Source of the DNA: Acidovorax sp. RAC01
GTDB lineage: Bacteria; Pseudomonadota; Gammaproteobacteria; Burkholderiales; Burkholderiaceae_C
Direction: 5' to 3'
Assembly (NCBI RefSeq): GCF_001714725.1
Contig: NZ_CP016447.1
Coordinates: forward strand, 1,689,001-1,753,000
Length of the DNA: 64,000 nt
A program made the translations under genes and the position numbers. How positions within the stretch are numbered: the stretch's first letter is position 1; the number at the start of each line of letters is the position of its first letter. Under the pieces are notes generated by a model. It saw only the letters and a list, made by a program, of their open reading frames with translations. It was not told where the DNA came from and made no database searches. This document shows positions 54,073 to 64,000 of the stretch, one piece after another.

Positions 54073-54253
54073 CGCGGGCGATTGCGCTGTCGTCGTCAGC
54101 CATTTGAGACTGATCGTGCGGAGCCTGCGAAGCGCCGCGCTACAGCAGACTGGCACCGGACGCGTAGCCCGCACGGTTTGGAATGCAAGCCAGCTGGAAG
54201 CTAACCATCGGCTGCTTTGGGCCCGGAGCGGTCCTCGGTGACAATGAACCGGG

Positions 54254-54328
54254 CGTAGCAAAGCCGCCGCTCAACCCGCGCTCTGGCAGCGGCTGTCGTA
54301 GCGGGTCAGCTTGAGCGAGGGTCAGTCC
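54254..54328 (-). repeat. attC-like palindromic site A
   Basis: On the minus strand after the acetyltransferase stop: TGACCCTCGCTCAAGCTGAC then CCCGC, a variable middle, and GCGGGTTGAGC. The GCTCAA/TTGAGC and CCCGC/GCGGG arms pair with an unpaired GCTGA, resembling the L-box stems and extrahelical bases of an integron attC site. The R-box cores are not clear. Confidence 0.4.
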
Positions 54329-54870
54329 TCAGCCCGGGGCAGTGCGTACACATTGCGCTCCTCTCCGTCGGGGAAGCTCTGTCGCCTGACTTGTTGACCT
54401 CCAAGCCTGAGAACTAAGCCAAGTGCCTCGGCGTTGTGGTCGTTCATGTAGGTTTCTACGGTTGCCCACCCGAAGACGTCATAGGCATGCTGCACTGCTG
54501 CGTGGGACGCCTCCTTGGCCAGACCCTGACCGCGGTACCGTGGCAACAGCCACCAAGTCAGTTCGCGTGGCCAGCCTCTGCCCTGCCAGAAGCCGCAGGT
54601 GCCGACGTACTCGCCGTCCGAGGAGCGCTGGACTGCCCAGACGCCAAAGCCCTGGAGGTACCAAGAGCCGAGATCTGCAGACAGACGTGCCCAGGCTGCG
54701 CCGGCTGAGATGGGGCCTCCGTACCCACCTGAAGCTGCACCGTCTGTGTAGAACAGCTCGTAAGCTGCCGTGCAGGCCGCGCTGGGGGCGACGAGACGGA
54801 GTCTTTGGGTTTCAAGTATTGGAATCACTCGGACATCCTGAAAATCGTTGCTCTGCGGCCTGTCGTTCAA
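54322..54870 (-). CDS. GNAT-family N-acetyltransferase (cassette-like)
   Basis: A 182-residue GNAT protein with VIPILETQRLRLVAPSAA at the start, YVGTCGFWQGRGWPRELTW, and acetyl-CoA loop LLPRYRGQGLAKEASHAAV (R-x-x-G-x-G/A), followed by VETYMNDHNAEALGLVLRLG. It looks like RimJ-type acetyltransferases. Target unknown. No ATG fits; a TTG at 54870 is used, and an internal GTG near VIPIL is possible. It is the most downstream gene of a five-gene, same-strand island, less GC-rich than its surroundings. Confidence 0.85.
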   Translation of the reverse strand: MNDRPQSNDFQDVRVIPILETQRLRLVAPSAACTAAYELFYTDGAASGGYGGPISAGAAWARLSADLGSWYLQGFGVWAVQRSSDGEYVGTCGFWQGRGWPRELTWWLLPRYRGQGLAKEASHAAVQHAYDVFGWATVETYMNDHNAEALGLVLRLGGQQVRRQSFPDGEERNVYALPRAED

Positions 54871-54876
54871 GGTCAG

Positions 54877-54929
54877 GGTTAGTGCGCGGCCTTGTCTCGC
54901 AGCGTCCCCTGCACCGCAGTGTTGGCCAG
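54877..54929 (-). repeat. attC-like site B (degenerate)
   Basis: Minus-strand GGCCAACACTGCGGTGCAGG at one end and CGCGCACTAACC at the other, between the reductase stop and the acetyltransferase start. It resembles attC R-boxes at the ends but is poorly conserved. Confidence 0.3.
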
Positions 54930-54942
54930 CAGATTTGGACGA

Positions 54943-55536
54943 CTACGACCACTTTGCAAGCACTCGCTGAATACGCGAACAAAACAGATCGATTTCGGCC
55001 GGCGTTGATTGCTCCGCCTTGTAGAGCGACAGCATCTCGAATCTGCAAGCCGGCGCACACGTTCCCAAGAGAGCGGTTTTCAGCACGCGCTTGACGGGCT
55101 GCCAGAGCACCAGACGATCAACCCACCAAGGCGAGCCGAGCGAAGTGACAGCGAGAGCCTTCCCAAGTTTGTGGAGCCGCGGCTTGATTGGGCCGAGATC
55201 ACTCGCATGATCGTAGGCGATACCTGGCGCCCAGACACGGTCAAACCAGCCCTTCAAGATAGCGGGGAAACTGAACCACCAAGTAGGAAAAACAAGCACG
55301 ATAGCTTCGGCGGAGAGCAAGCGGTCGGCCTGTGACCGAACGGACGCAGCGTCAAAGGCAGGGCCGTAGTAGCTCCGGCGTTCACTGGCTGTTAACGCAG
55401 GCGAAAACTCAGATTGGTAGAGGTCTTCGATCTGTACTTCATGACCGGCTTTTGTCAGCGCATCGACGACGCTACGCGCCATGGCGTGGCAGGCACTGTC
55501 CGCAAGCGGGTGGGCTATTACAACGAGACACTTCAT
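54943..55536 (-). CDS. NAD(P)H dehydrogenase (quinone)/flavodoxin-fold reductase (cassette-like)
   Basis: A 197-residue flavodoxin-fold protein of the NQO1/KefF/WrbA-like group. The N-terminus is KCLVVIAHPLADSACHAMAR, followed by LYQSEFSPALTASERRSYYG, AIVLVFPTWWFSFPAILKGW and FDRVWAPGIAYDH. Family members are FMN or FAD quinone reductases. ATG 55536 is preferred; it lies about 40 bases after the attC-like site C. It is part of the minus-strand island. Confidence 0.85.
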   Translation of the reverse strand: MKCLVVIAHPLADSACHAMARSVVDALTKAGHEVQIEDLYQSEFSPALTASERRSYYGPAFDAASVRSQADRLLSAEAIVLVFPTWWFSFPAILKGWFDRVWAPGIAYDHASDLGPIKPRLHKLGKALAVTSLGSPWWVDRLVLWQPVKRVLKTALLGTCAPACRFEMLSLYKAEQSTPAEIDLFCSRIQRVLAKWS

Positions 55537-55562
55537 CGTGAGAATGACCGAGGAGCCGAGGT

Positions 55563-55700
55563 GCTCATGCCGGCTCACGCTCGAAAAAAGCGGGCGACGA
55601 CGGCAGGGCGCCAGGGCCTGGTTGGCGACAACGTACCGCGTTCCACCAGACGGGGCTTGGTGGCCTTCCGTTGGCGCTGCGCTTGAACGCGGGGTCAGGC
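55563..55700 (-). repeat. attC-like site C (best preserved)
   Basis: Minus strand, from the upstream gene's stop: GCCTGACCCCGCGTTCAAGC (attC R''/L''-like), a stem CCACCA/TGGTGG with GCGTTC/GAACGC outer arms, then CGAGCGTGAGCC at the far end. The last 52 bases align with the segment at 56688-56740 (shared GACG, CGGCAG, AGGG, CCTGGT words in order). The length of about 138 bases is within the attC range. Confidence 0.5.
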
Positions 55701-56168
55701 ATCGCGCCGCACCGGCAGCACGCCGTATGCCTGCATGGCAGACGCGGCCTGGGACTCTTCCGTGGTCTCGGTGGGATAGAGCCGATAGCTTGGCGCCAGG
55801 ATGGCCTCGACAGCTTCCGCCTTCACGACAAACACGCTCTGAATGGCGAACCTTGGGCCTGCCATTTCTACGAGCCGAGTCGCCCAGCGGACGAAGTCAG
55901 GGTCATTTCTCCTGACATTGCGGGCTGCGCCGGTGACTTTGAACCCCTTCTGGGCAAAGACGTCGATGAATGCGACGCACACACGAGCGTTCCGCTCGAT
56001 GTTGCGCGCGCTCCCTGCCGACGCGATGTTTGCAATGACGAGATGGTCACTGTCAAAAACGGCAAAGATTTCCTTCGGAGAGACGTTCGGCTGACCGGAT
56101 TCGTCAACCGTTGCGAGCCAGCACAGCACGCTGCGACGTGCAAAGTCCTTAACCGATATTGAAAGCAT
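55695..56168 (-). CDS. Pyridoxamine 5'-phosphate oxidase-like FMN-binding protein (cassette-like)
   Basis: A 157-residue split-barrel protein: SVLCWLATVDESGQPNVSPK, DSDHLVIANIASAGSARNIE, VCVAFIDVFAQKGFKVTGAA, then a C-terminal helix. This matches small PNPOx-like flavin-binding proteins, often of unknown reaction. ATG 56168 is preferred over the upstream start at 56336, which would run through the repeat. The stop lies inside attC-like site C. Confidence 0.82.
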   Translation of the reverse strand: MLSISVKDFARRSVLCWLATVDESGQPNVSPKEIFAVFDSDHLVIANIASAGSARNIERNARVCVAFIDVFAQKGFKVTGAARNVRRNDPDFVRWATRLVEMAGPRFAIQSVFVVKAEAVEAILAPSYRLYPTETTEESQAASAMQAYGVLPVRRDA

Positions 56169-56194
56169 GATCGCCGCAAAGGTTTGATTGCGAT

Positions 56195-56280
56195 GCTCAA
56201 CGTCGCCGCTCAGCCGGCGCCGGAGGTGGTCGGATGCAGTGGCCTGTCCGCCGCCTGGTGCACAGAAGCCGAGGGGCTCA
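56195..56280 (-). repeat. attC-like site D (degenerate)
   Basis: Minus-strand segment between the upstream VOC gene's stop and the PNPOx-like start, ending in GGCGACGTTGAGC, where GTTGAGC fits the attC R' consensus GTTRRRY. The left R'' partner is not conserved. Confidence 0.35.
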
Positions 56281-56667
56281 CTTTTCGCTCTCGCTCCAGG
56301 GGCTGCAGATATCAATGAGGCAGCCATTCGGATCAACCGTCAAGAAGCGCCGCTGGCCATAGAACTCGTTCTTCGGCTCTTGGGCAATGACAAGACCCAA
56401 GGCCTTTGCCTTGAAGTAGACGGCATCAACGTCTGGAACTACGAACGTGACGTACATGCCCGTCGGCGCGTTCTGAAACCTTGCCGGAACCAGCTCATTG
56501 GTTCGGGCAATGATTCCGAACTCAAGCTCGTGATTTGTAGGGCAACGCAACTGAACATACCAATCACTGTCGTAGTTGACCTCAAACCCAAGAAGCGCGA
56601 CATAGAAATCGCGACTTTCGCTCAAACGATCGGAGCAAATGTTGGTCAGTATTCGCGTGAACGACAT
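56278..56667 (-). CDS. Glyoxalase/VOC-family protein (cassette-like, first)
   Basis: A 129-residue vicinal oxygen chelate protein: TRILTNICSDRLSESRDFYV, LLGFEVNYDSDWYVQLRCPT, MYVTFVVPDVDAVYFKAKAL and FLTVDPNGCLIDICSPW. Such small proteins act as metal-dependent lyases, dioxygenases or drug-binding resistance proteins; the function is not resolved. The ATG at 56667 lies 21 bases after the end of the repeat at 56688, the close spacing usual in gene cassettes. Confidence 0.85.
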   Translation of the reverse strand: MSFTRILTNICSDRLSESRDFYVALLGFEVNYDSDWYVQLRCPTNHELEFGIIARTNELVPARFQNAPTGMYVTFVVPDVDAVYFKAKALGLVIAQEPKNEFYGQRRFLTVDPNGCLIDICSPWSESEK

Positions 56668-56687
56668 GTGGGTCCTTCGTACGAGAT

Positions 56688-56740
56688 GGTTAACGTTCGA
56701 GCCAAGCAGGCGACGGCAGCAGGGCGATAGGGCCCTGGTG
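56688..56740 (-). repeat. attC-like site E, overlapping the end of the next gene
   Basis: Minus-strand segment ending GGCTCGAACGTTAACC, which resembles the R' end of attC sites. It aligns over about 52 bases with 55571-55622 in site C. The upstream VOC gene reads through it, replacing its natural C-terminus with sequence encoded by the repeat. Confidence 0.45.
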
Positions 56741-57139
56741 GGGGCATGATAGCGCGGCGGCAAACGCCGCGTGCTCGTAGGTTGTGATCTCGTACGGGTT
56801 GCTGTCCGGGTCCGAAAAGTAGATCGAGAACGAAACCTCATGATCTTCAATTTCTACCCGCAGTCCCGAGGCTTGCAAGTGCGTGAACCAGTGGTGGAGC
56901 CCGGCTGCTGAGGTTCGAAGGGCGATCGTTGCTCGGTTGGGTTGAGGCGCCCGCTCAAACAGTGCCATGTGAACGGTGTTCGCTGAGTCCTGCACTGTCA
57001 GTGGACCACCGTCCATGGCCCAAAACTCGAGGCTCGGACTGCGGGAAAGCCCGAGCACTTGGGCGTACCAGCGCTCTGCGGCATTCCGATCCCGCACGAA
57101 GACGTGAACGTGGTCGATCCCAGACAGTGGTGGAGTCAT
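56690..57139 (-). CDS. Glyoxalase/VOC-family protein (cassette-like, second)
   Basis: A 149-residue VOC protein: SGIDHVHVFVRDRNAAERWY, AQVLGLSRSPSLEFWAMDGG, HHWFTHLQASGLRVEIEDHE and IYFSDPDSNPYEITTYEH. The domain should end near TTYE. The last 20 or so residues are encoded by the attC-like repeat, so its stop appears to be derived from it. It is the first gene of the minus-strand island. The metal-ligand pattern (His, Glu) suggests glyoxalase or resistance-type function, not determined. Confidence 0.85.
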   Translation of the reverse strand: MTPPLSGIDHVHVFVRDRNAAERWYAQVLGLSRSPSLEFWAMDGGPLTVQDSANTVHMALFERAPQPNRATIALRTSAAGLHHWFTHLQASGLRVEIEDHEVSFSIYFSDPDSNPYEITTYEHAAFAAALSCPHQGPIALLPSPAWLER

Positions 57140-57300
57140 GGCAGACGTTCGTGTCGAAGGGTTTCGAGTATGACGGTGACGCCCAATGTGCTTTAGACGG
57201 CAGCGTCAAAAGCTGACGTGATCATATAGCCCTGAGTCGACGAGGGCCGGGAGTCGCAACCGCATCGCACGGCCCGCAAGCGGTCACCGAAGTCTGCCCG

Positions 57301-57552
57301 CTATTGGCCGATTTCGGACACCGTCCCAGCAAAGCCGCTGTCATCCGTCGAGCGCTCAAGCTCTGCCTTGTGCAAAGTCCAAAGATCAGTGGCGCTAATC
57401 CTTGCATATAAATCTCCCGTGTCGCACGCAACGAGATTCCAATACCGCAAGCGCCTCCGCCTCACAGTTGACTGCTGCCAACCTTCCCCGAAACGATCAA
57501 GCCACAGCCCACTCAACGCAGCGCCGCAGGCCCCGCTACCCACTGCGCCCAA
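57301..57552 (-). pseudogene. Unassigned ORF or gene remnant
   Basis: An 83-residue frame in the 57140-57512 spacer. The middle (QQSTVRRRRLRYWNLVACDT, then ARISATDLWTLHKAELE) has balanced composition and a lower GC than the flanks, like a real gene fragment. It overlaps the end of the hydroxylase gene and has no recognisable family. It may be a broken cassette or an unrelated remnant. The rest of 57140-57300 shows no gene. Confidence 0.25.
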
Positions 57553-58802
57553 GCAGGCGGCTTGCCCGTAAGTTGCCCCACGATGGCCGCCTGCAGCGGC
57601 GGCAGGCGGCGGGCGCCCTGCAGCACCAGCTGGCGCAGCAGACGGGGCACCGGGCGGGCGTCGGTGTACAGCCGCACGATGGCGTTGGTGCCCTGGTAGA
57701 TGGGCCAGGCGTGGCGGTGGTGGGCGCGGGCGTAGCTGGCCAGCACGTCGGCGCTGCCAATGTCCTGCCCCTTCCGGCGCTCAGCCACCAGTACCGCCAC
57801 CAGCCGTTCGACCCCCGCCAGCCCCAGGTTGTAGCCATGCGCCGTGACCGGGTGCATGCCCACGGCGGCGTCGCCAAGCAGGGCGCAGCGGTGACCCGAA
57901 AACCGGTCGGCATAGGCGGCCACCAAGGGGTAGGCGTGGCGCTCACCCACCAGTGCCATGGGACCCAGGCGGTGGGCAAACTGGGCCTGCACCTGGGCTG
58001 CAAAGGCTGCGGGGTCCAGCGCCATCAGGGCGGCGGCGTCGGCCGCACCGGCGGTGACCACCACCGAGCACAGCGCGTGGCCATGTTCCGGGTCATCGGG
58101 CAGGGGCAGCACGGCCAGGGTGCGTTCGTAGCCAAAGCATTCGTGCGCCACGTTGCCGTGCGGCTGCGCGTGGCGCATGCGGCAGACGATGACGGTGCGG
58201 CCAAAGTCGGTCATCTGCGCGCCCAGGCCCAGCTGGCGGCGCGTGGCAGAAAAGCGGCTGTCGGCGGCCACCAGCAGCGGGGCGTGCAGGCGCTGCGGGC
58301 CGTTCTCGCCATCGGCCACGTAGTCCAGCGCGGCCAGCGGGCCGTGGGTGGACACCCGTGTGACCTGCGCGCCGGTGAGGATGCGCACCCCCGACATGCG
58401 CTGCGCCACGGCGAAGGCGCTGCGGCGCAGGGCGTGGTTGGGCACGATGAAACCCAGCGGGCCGGGCGCGGCCGCTGCGGGCGTGGTTCCCGTACCGGCG
58501 TTGCCCGCGTTCAGCTGCAGCGCTCCGTGCTGGCCCAGCGGGCCGTCGTGCACCTGGGCCTCGTGGATTTCGCCCACCTCGTGCGGGGGCAGCGCGTTCC
58601 AGCTGCCCAGCCGCTGCAGTGTGGCGCGGCTGGGGTGGGTCAATGCGATCTCGCGGCCGTCGGGGGCCGGGTCGGCCAGTGTGGCGGCGGGCAGTTGCTC
58701 GACCACCGTGGCGGTGAAGCCAGCTTGCGAGAGCGCAATGGCCAGCGACAGGCCCGCCGGGCCGGCGCCAACGATGAGGACGTCACTGTCAGGGGATGTC
58801 AT
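57513..58802 (-). CDS. UbiH/COQ6-family FAD-dependent hydroxylase
   Basis: A 429-residue flavoprotein monooxygenase of the UbiH/UbiF/UbiM group, used in ubiquinone ring hydroxylation. The N-terminus has the dinucleotide motif SDVLIVGAGPAGLSLAIALS. LVAADSRFSATRRQLGL is the DG-like motif, and CALLGDAAVGMHPVTAHGYN with LGLAGVERLVAVL is the second FAD motif. The tail PPLQAAIVGQLTGK and the overall form suggest UbiM, but this is not certain. ATG 58802 starts the family N-terminus. Confidence 0.85.
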   Translation of the reverse strand: MTSPDSDVLIVGAGPAGLSLAIALSQAGFTATVVEQLPAATLADPAPDGREIALTHPSRATLQRLGSWNALPPHEVGEIHEAQVHDGPLGQHGALQLNAGNAGTGTTPAAAAPGPLGFIVPNHALRRSAFAVAQRMSGVRILTGAQVTRVSTHGPLAALDYVADGENGPQRLHAPLLVAADSRFSATRRQLGLGAQMTDFGRTVIVCRMRHAQPHGNVAHECFGYERTLAVLPLPDDPEHGHALCSVVVTAGAADAAALMALDPAAFAAQVQAQFAHRLGPMALVGERHAYPLVAAYADRFSGHRCALLGDAAVGMHPVTAHGYNLGLAGVERLVAVLVAERRKGQDIGSADVLASYARAHHRHAWPIYQGTNAIVRLYTDARPVPRLLRQLVLQGARRLPPLQAAIVGQLTGKPPAWAQWVAGPAALR

Positions 58803-58907
58803 GGCAGGAGCGCGGGTGGCACCCGCTGTGTAAGGCAGGGCGCCATTGTGTTGGCGCCCGCCGGTGCGGGGTTTGCCGTGGGTCAACCTCTGGGGACGCT
58901 CTGCACC

Positions 58908-59000
58908 CATCAGCGCGCCGTGGGCATCTGCGGGCTCGGGCGCTCTGCTGCGTTGCCACTCGCAACAGCTGCGGGTATTCCGGCGTTCTGCGTTCTGCGT
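58908..59000. repeat. Dispersed palindromic repeat copy
   Basis: Contains CAGCGCGCCGTGGGCATCTG and CTGCTGCGTTGCCACTCGCA, closely matching the element at 7792-7945. It lies in the 502-base spacer 58803-59304, which holds no gene but at least three repeats. Confidence 0.55.
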
Positions 59001-59082
59001 TTAGCAGCCCACCCCGGTCCGCGGCGCCCACGTACCGCTTGGTTTGCGCAGAGGGTCTCTCGCGCTGGAATGCTATTCAAAC

Positions 59083-59136
59083 AATAGCTGCCGAGGCATG
59101 ATCGGCAAGCGCTACAGCCAGAAAGGGCCTTGAAAG
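59083..59136. repeat. AATAGCT...CAAGCGCTA repeat, copy 1
   Basis: ATAGCTGCCGAGGCAT followed by CAAGCGCTACAGCCAGAAAG, which recurs with about the same spacing at 59850-59902. It lies in the spacer before the 59305 membrane protein gene. Confidence 0.6.
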
Positions 59137-59148
59137 CAGCACCTCAGA

Positions 59149-59305
59149 GGCTGAGAGTTTTTAGCCAAGCCCGAAAGGCGCGCGAAAACGCCTCGGATCG
59201 AGGCGCAAAGCACAGCCATAGCTCGGGCTATGGCGAGCATTTGCAACGACGAGCCGGGGCGTCTTCGCGTGCAAGGCGGGCATGGAAAAAAGACTCTCAG
59301 CCTCT
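59149..59305. repeat. MITE-like palindromic element with CTCAGCCTC ends
   Basis: Terminal inverted repeats GAGGCTGAGAGTTTTT (59149 region) and, inverted, GAGGCTGAGAGTCTTTTTT (59305 region), with a central perfect palindrome CCATAGCTCGGGCTATGG. The internal word GAGCATTTGCAACG is the reverse complement of the CGTTGCAAATNCTC core at 7792-7945. No coding capacity. It abuts the end of the next gene. Confidence 0.6.
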
Positions 59306-59739
59306 CAGCCCTTGGCTGCCTTCTTGCGGGGCGCCTTGCCCGTTTTCTTGCCTGTTGTGCCGCCACGCTTGCCCCACAGGTGCAGGCCCCACGCCACCAG
59401 CAGCCACAGGTACGCCACGGGCACCGCACACGCGGCCAGCCAGGGCAGCGAAAGGGGCGCCGCCATGATCGAGCGCGGGTTGGCGATGGTGGCCAGCAGC
59501 TGGCGCGTGCCGCTGCCCAGCTCGGGGTCGGCCGCGCTGCTGCCTGCGCGGGCCATGCGCGCAGCCATGAAGGTGAAGAACTCCATCAGCAGCGCCGCAA
59601 TCACGAAGCAGGCCACCAGCGCCAGCAGCTGCCCGAACGCGCGGCGGTTGCCTTTGGCCAGAAACACGATGGCGGACAGCAGCACCAGCGCGGGCAGCGC
59701 CCAGGTGAGGGCCGGCCAGGCGGACAAGAGCATTTGCAT
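59305..59739 (-). CDS. Small membrane protein, function unknown
   Basis: A 144-residue protein with an N-terminal hydrophobic pair (residues about 10-30 and 35-55, LLALVACFVIAALLMEFFTF), a polar loop (AARMARAGSSAADPELGSGT), a further hydrophobic segment (LAACAVPVAYLWLLVAWGLH) and a Lys-rich C-terminus (GTTGKKTGKAPRKKAAKG). This predicts three membrane helices. No family is recognised. The ATG at 59739 has no strong ribosome binding site. Confidence 0.55.
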   Translation of the reverse strand: MQMLLSAWPALTWALPALVLLSAIVFLAKGNRRAFGQLLALVACFVIAALLMEFFTFMAARMARAGSSAADPELGSGTRQLLATIANPRSIMAAPLSLPWLAACAVPVAYLWLLVAWGLHLWGKRGGTTGKKTGKAPRKKAAKG

Positions 59740-59849
59740 CAGAGAAAAACCAGAGTTGGGCGCAGGAACGCCGGGGGCGTGATGGATGGCTGCGGATCAT
59801 AGACGCAGCGCGGCCCCGTTCAACCATGGCCACTAATTGCTCTTATTTC

Positions 59850-59902
59850 GATAGCTACCAAGGCATATGAAACAAGCGCTAGCGGCCTGAAAGGCTTGAA
59901 AT
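59850..59902. repeat. AATAGCT...CAAGCGCTA repeat, copy 2
   Basis: ATAGCTACCAAGGCAT followed by CAAGCGCTAGCGGCCTGAAA, matching copy 1 at 59083-59136 at most positions. It lies in the 209-base spacer between the two membrane-protein genes. Confidence 0.6.
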
Positions 59903-59948
59903 GTGCGTTCAGAGGCCCTGCAACGGGCCGCCACGCTGGTTTTTGCCC

Positions 59949-60665
59949 TCAGCGCAGCGGCGCGCGGTCCACCGGCGCTTCGGGCGGCGGGCCGGGCTTG
60001 CGCGCGCGCGGCCACCAGCTTTCGATGCGCTCGGTGGCCCAGTCCTTGCCGCCCAGGCCAAACGCCAGCGCCACCGCAAACACCAGGCCGCCCAGGATGA
60101 TGAGGAAGCTCTGGCGCACGATGTCGCCGCCCACCTTGAGCTGGTCCAGCGCAATCAACACCACAAACACGACGATGGCGTACTGCGCCAGCGTGCCCAG
60201 CAGGGCGGCATCCTGCAGCTTGCTGCGCCGGCCGTACGCCGCCACGGTGTTGCCCACAAAGCGCGCAAAGTAGCTGCCAAACGCCAGGATGAGCAGCGCG
60301 ATGAACAGGTTGGGCACGAACCACAGCACCTGGCTGAGCAGCGCGGTCACGTAGCTCAGCCCCAGCCCGTTGAAGGCCACCAGCAGCGCCGCCAGGATCA
60401 CCAGCCAGTACGCCAGCAGCCCGAAGATGTCGGTGGTGTCGCCTTCCATGCCGCCCTGGCGCAAAAACGCGTCGAGCCCCGAGCGCTCGGTGAGCACGCG
60501 GAAGTTGATGGCCCGCAGCCCGCGGGTGACGGCAAAGCGCGCCGCCTTGGCCAGCAGCCAGCCCCCCACCACGATGACGATGGCGATCAGCAGGCGCGGC
60601 AGGTACGCGCCCACCTGAAAGAGCATGGCGCGCGCCGGCTCCAGGTGAATTCCGAAGTTGTCCAT
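59949..60665 (-). CDS. Mechanosensitive channel-like membrane protein (conserved TM helix repeats)
   Basis: A 238-residue protein with repeated TM-helix modules of the MscS-associated conserved TM helix type (PF05552-like): FQVGAYLPRLLIAIVIVVGG, FGLLAYWLVILAALLVAFNG, VLWFVPNLFIALLILAFGSY, YAIVVFVVLIALDQLKVGGD, and LIILGGLVFAVALAFGLGGK. It lacks the full MscS beta domain, so channel function is uncertain. The C-terminus is Arg/Pro-rich and cytoplasmic. ATG 60665. It is 59 bases downstream of treS on the same strand. Confidence 0.8.
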   Translation of the reverse strand: MDNFGIHLEPARAMLFQVGAYLPRLLIAIVIVVGGWLLAKAARFAVTRGLRAINFRVLTERSGLDAFLRQGGMEGDTTDIFGLLAYWLVILAALLVAFNGLGLSYVTALLSQVLWFVPNLFIALLILAFGSYFARFVGNTVAAYGRRSKLQDAALLGTLAQYAIVVFVVLIALDQLKVGGDIVRQSFLIILGGLVFAVALAFGLGGKDWATERIESWWPRARKPGPPPEAPVDRAPLR

Positions 60666-60724
60666 GGAAGTCTTTCGGTAAAGGGTTGAAGGGCGGTGGC
60701 CGGGTCAGGTGCGCTGCGGCGCCG

Positions 60725-64000
<3,276 letters not shown>

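Noticed and set aside
54070..57560. Integron integrase gene
   Set aside because: No tyrosine recombinase motifs in any frame of this region or the rest of the window.

Overview
The window is GC-rich chromosomal DNA of a betaproteobacterium, most likely a member of the Comamonadaceae close to Acidovorax. This rests on the mnmG-rsmG-LysE-parA-parB arrangement, a monomeric isocitrate dehydrogenase, the ligase-associated repair operon, a TreS-maltokinase fusion, and several dispersed repeat families typical of that group. No rRNA, tRNA or CRISPR array was seen.

Layout. 1-4604: end of mnmG, then rsmG (with a parS-like site inside it), a LysE-family exporter, parA, three small genes, and parB. 4611-7786: an IS1111-group (IS110 family) element broken by an IS3-family and an IS5-family element. 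7792-9141: repeat-rich spacer and a membrane-anchored methyltransferase. 9513-13478: an envelope operon (COG3014 lipoprotein, YcfL-like, LpoB, second LpoB-like protein) with related repeats in two spacers. 13505-18503: a lipoprotein hydrolase, then an RsbQ-like hydrolase followed by a PAS-GGDEF-EAL protein. 18457-30366: flavin reductase-like protein, a secreted unknown, divergent AraC/MFS genes, DUF1993, divergent Lrp/gamma-glutamyltransferase genes, a lipoprotein hydrolase and icd. 30579-36914: four overlapping genes (phosphoesterase, Lhr-type helicase, ATP-dependent ligase, exonuclease) forming a DNA repair operon. 37298-42092: family 5 binding protein, YnfA-like protein, GAF-GGDEF protein and FAD-linked D-lactate/glycolate-type dehydrogenase. 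42426-46332: GntR regulator and a complete polar amino acid ABC transporter. 46456-54072: EF-hand proteins, cobalamin adenosyltransferase, thioesterase, CoA-transferase, uracil permease, zinc-ribbon protein and an LCM-type methyltransferase. 54250-57500: a compact island of five small, same-strand enzyme genes separated by repeats that resemble integron attC sites. 57513-64000: UbiH-family hydroxylase, repeat-rich spacer, two membrane proteins and treS running off the end.

Most interesting. (1) The 54-57 kb island looks like a decayed integron cassette cluster without an integrase. (2) The RsbQ-like hydrolase next to a PAS-GGDEF-EAL protein looks like a hydrolase-PAS sensing module wired to cyclic-di-GMP. 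(3) A palindromic repeat sits in frame inside the repair helicase, and a related copy lies between a binding-protein gene and its permease. (4) The nested insertion sequences include an exact 40-base flanking duplication too long for an IS3 target duplication. (5) A CTAG-flanked MITE and several palindromic and AT-rich repeat families fill the spacers. All assignments come from reading the sequence; no database search was run.
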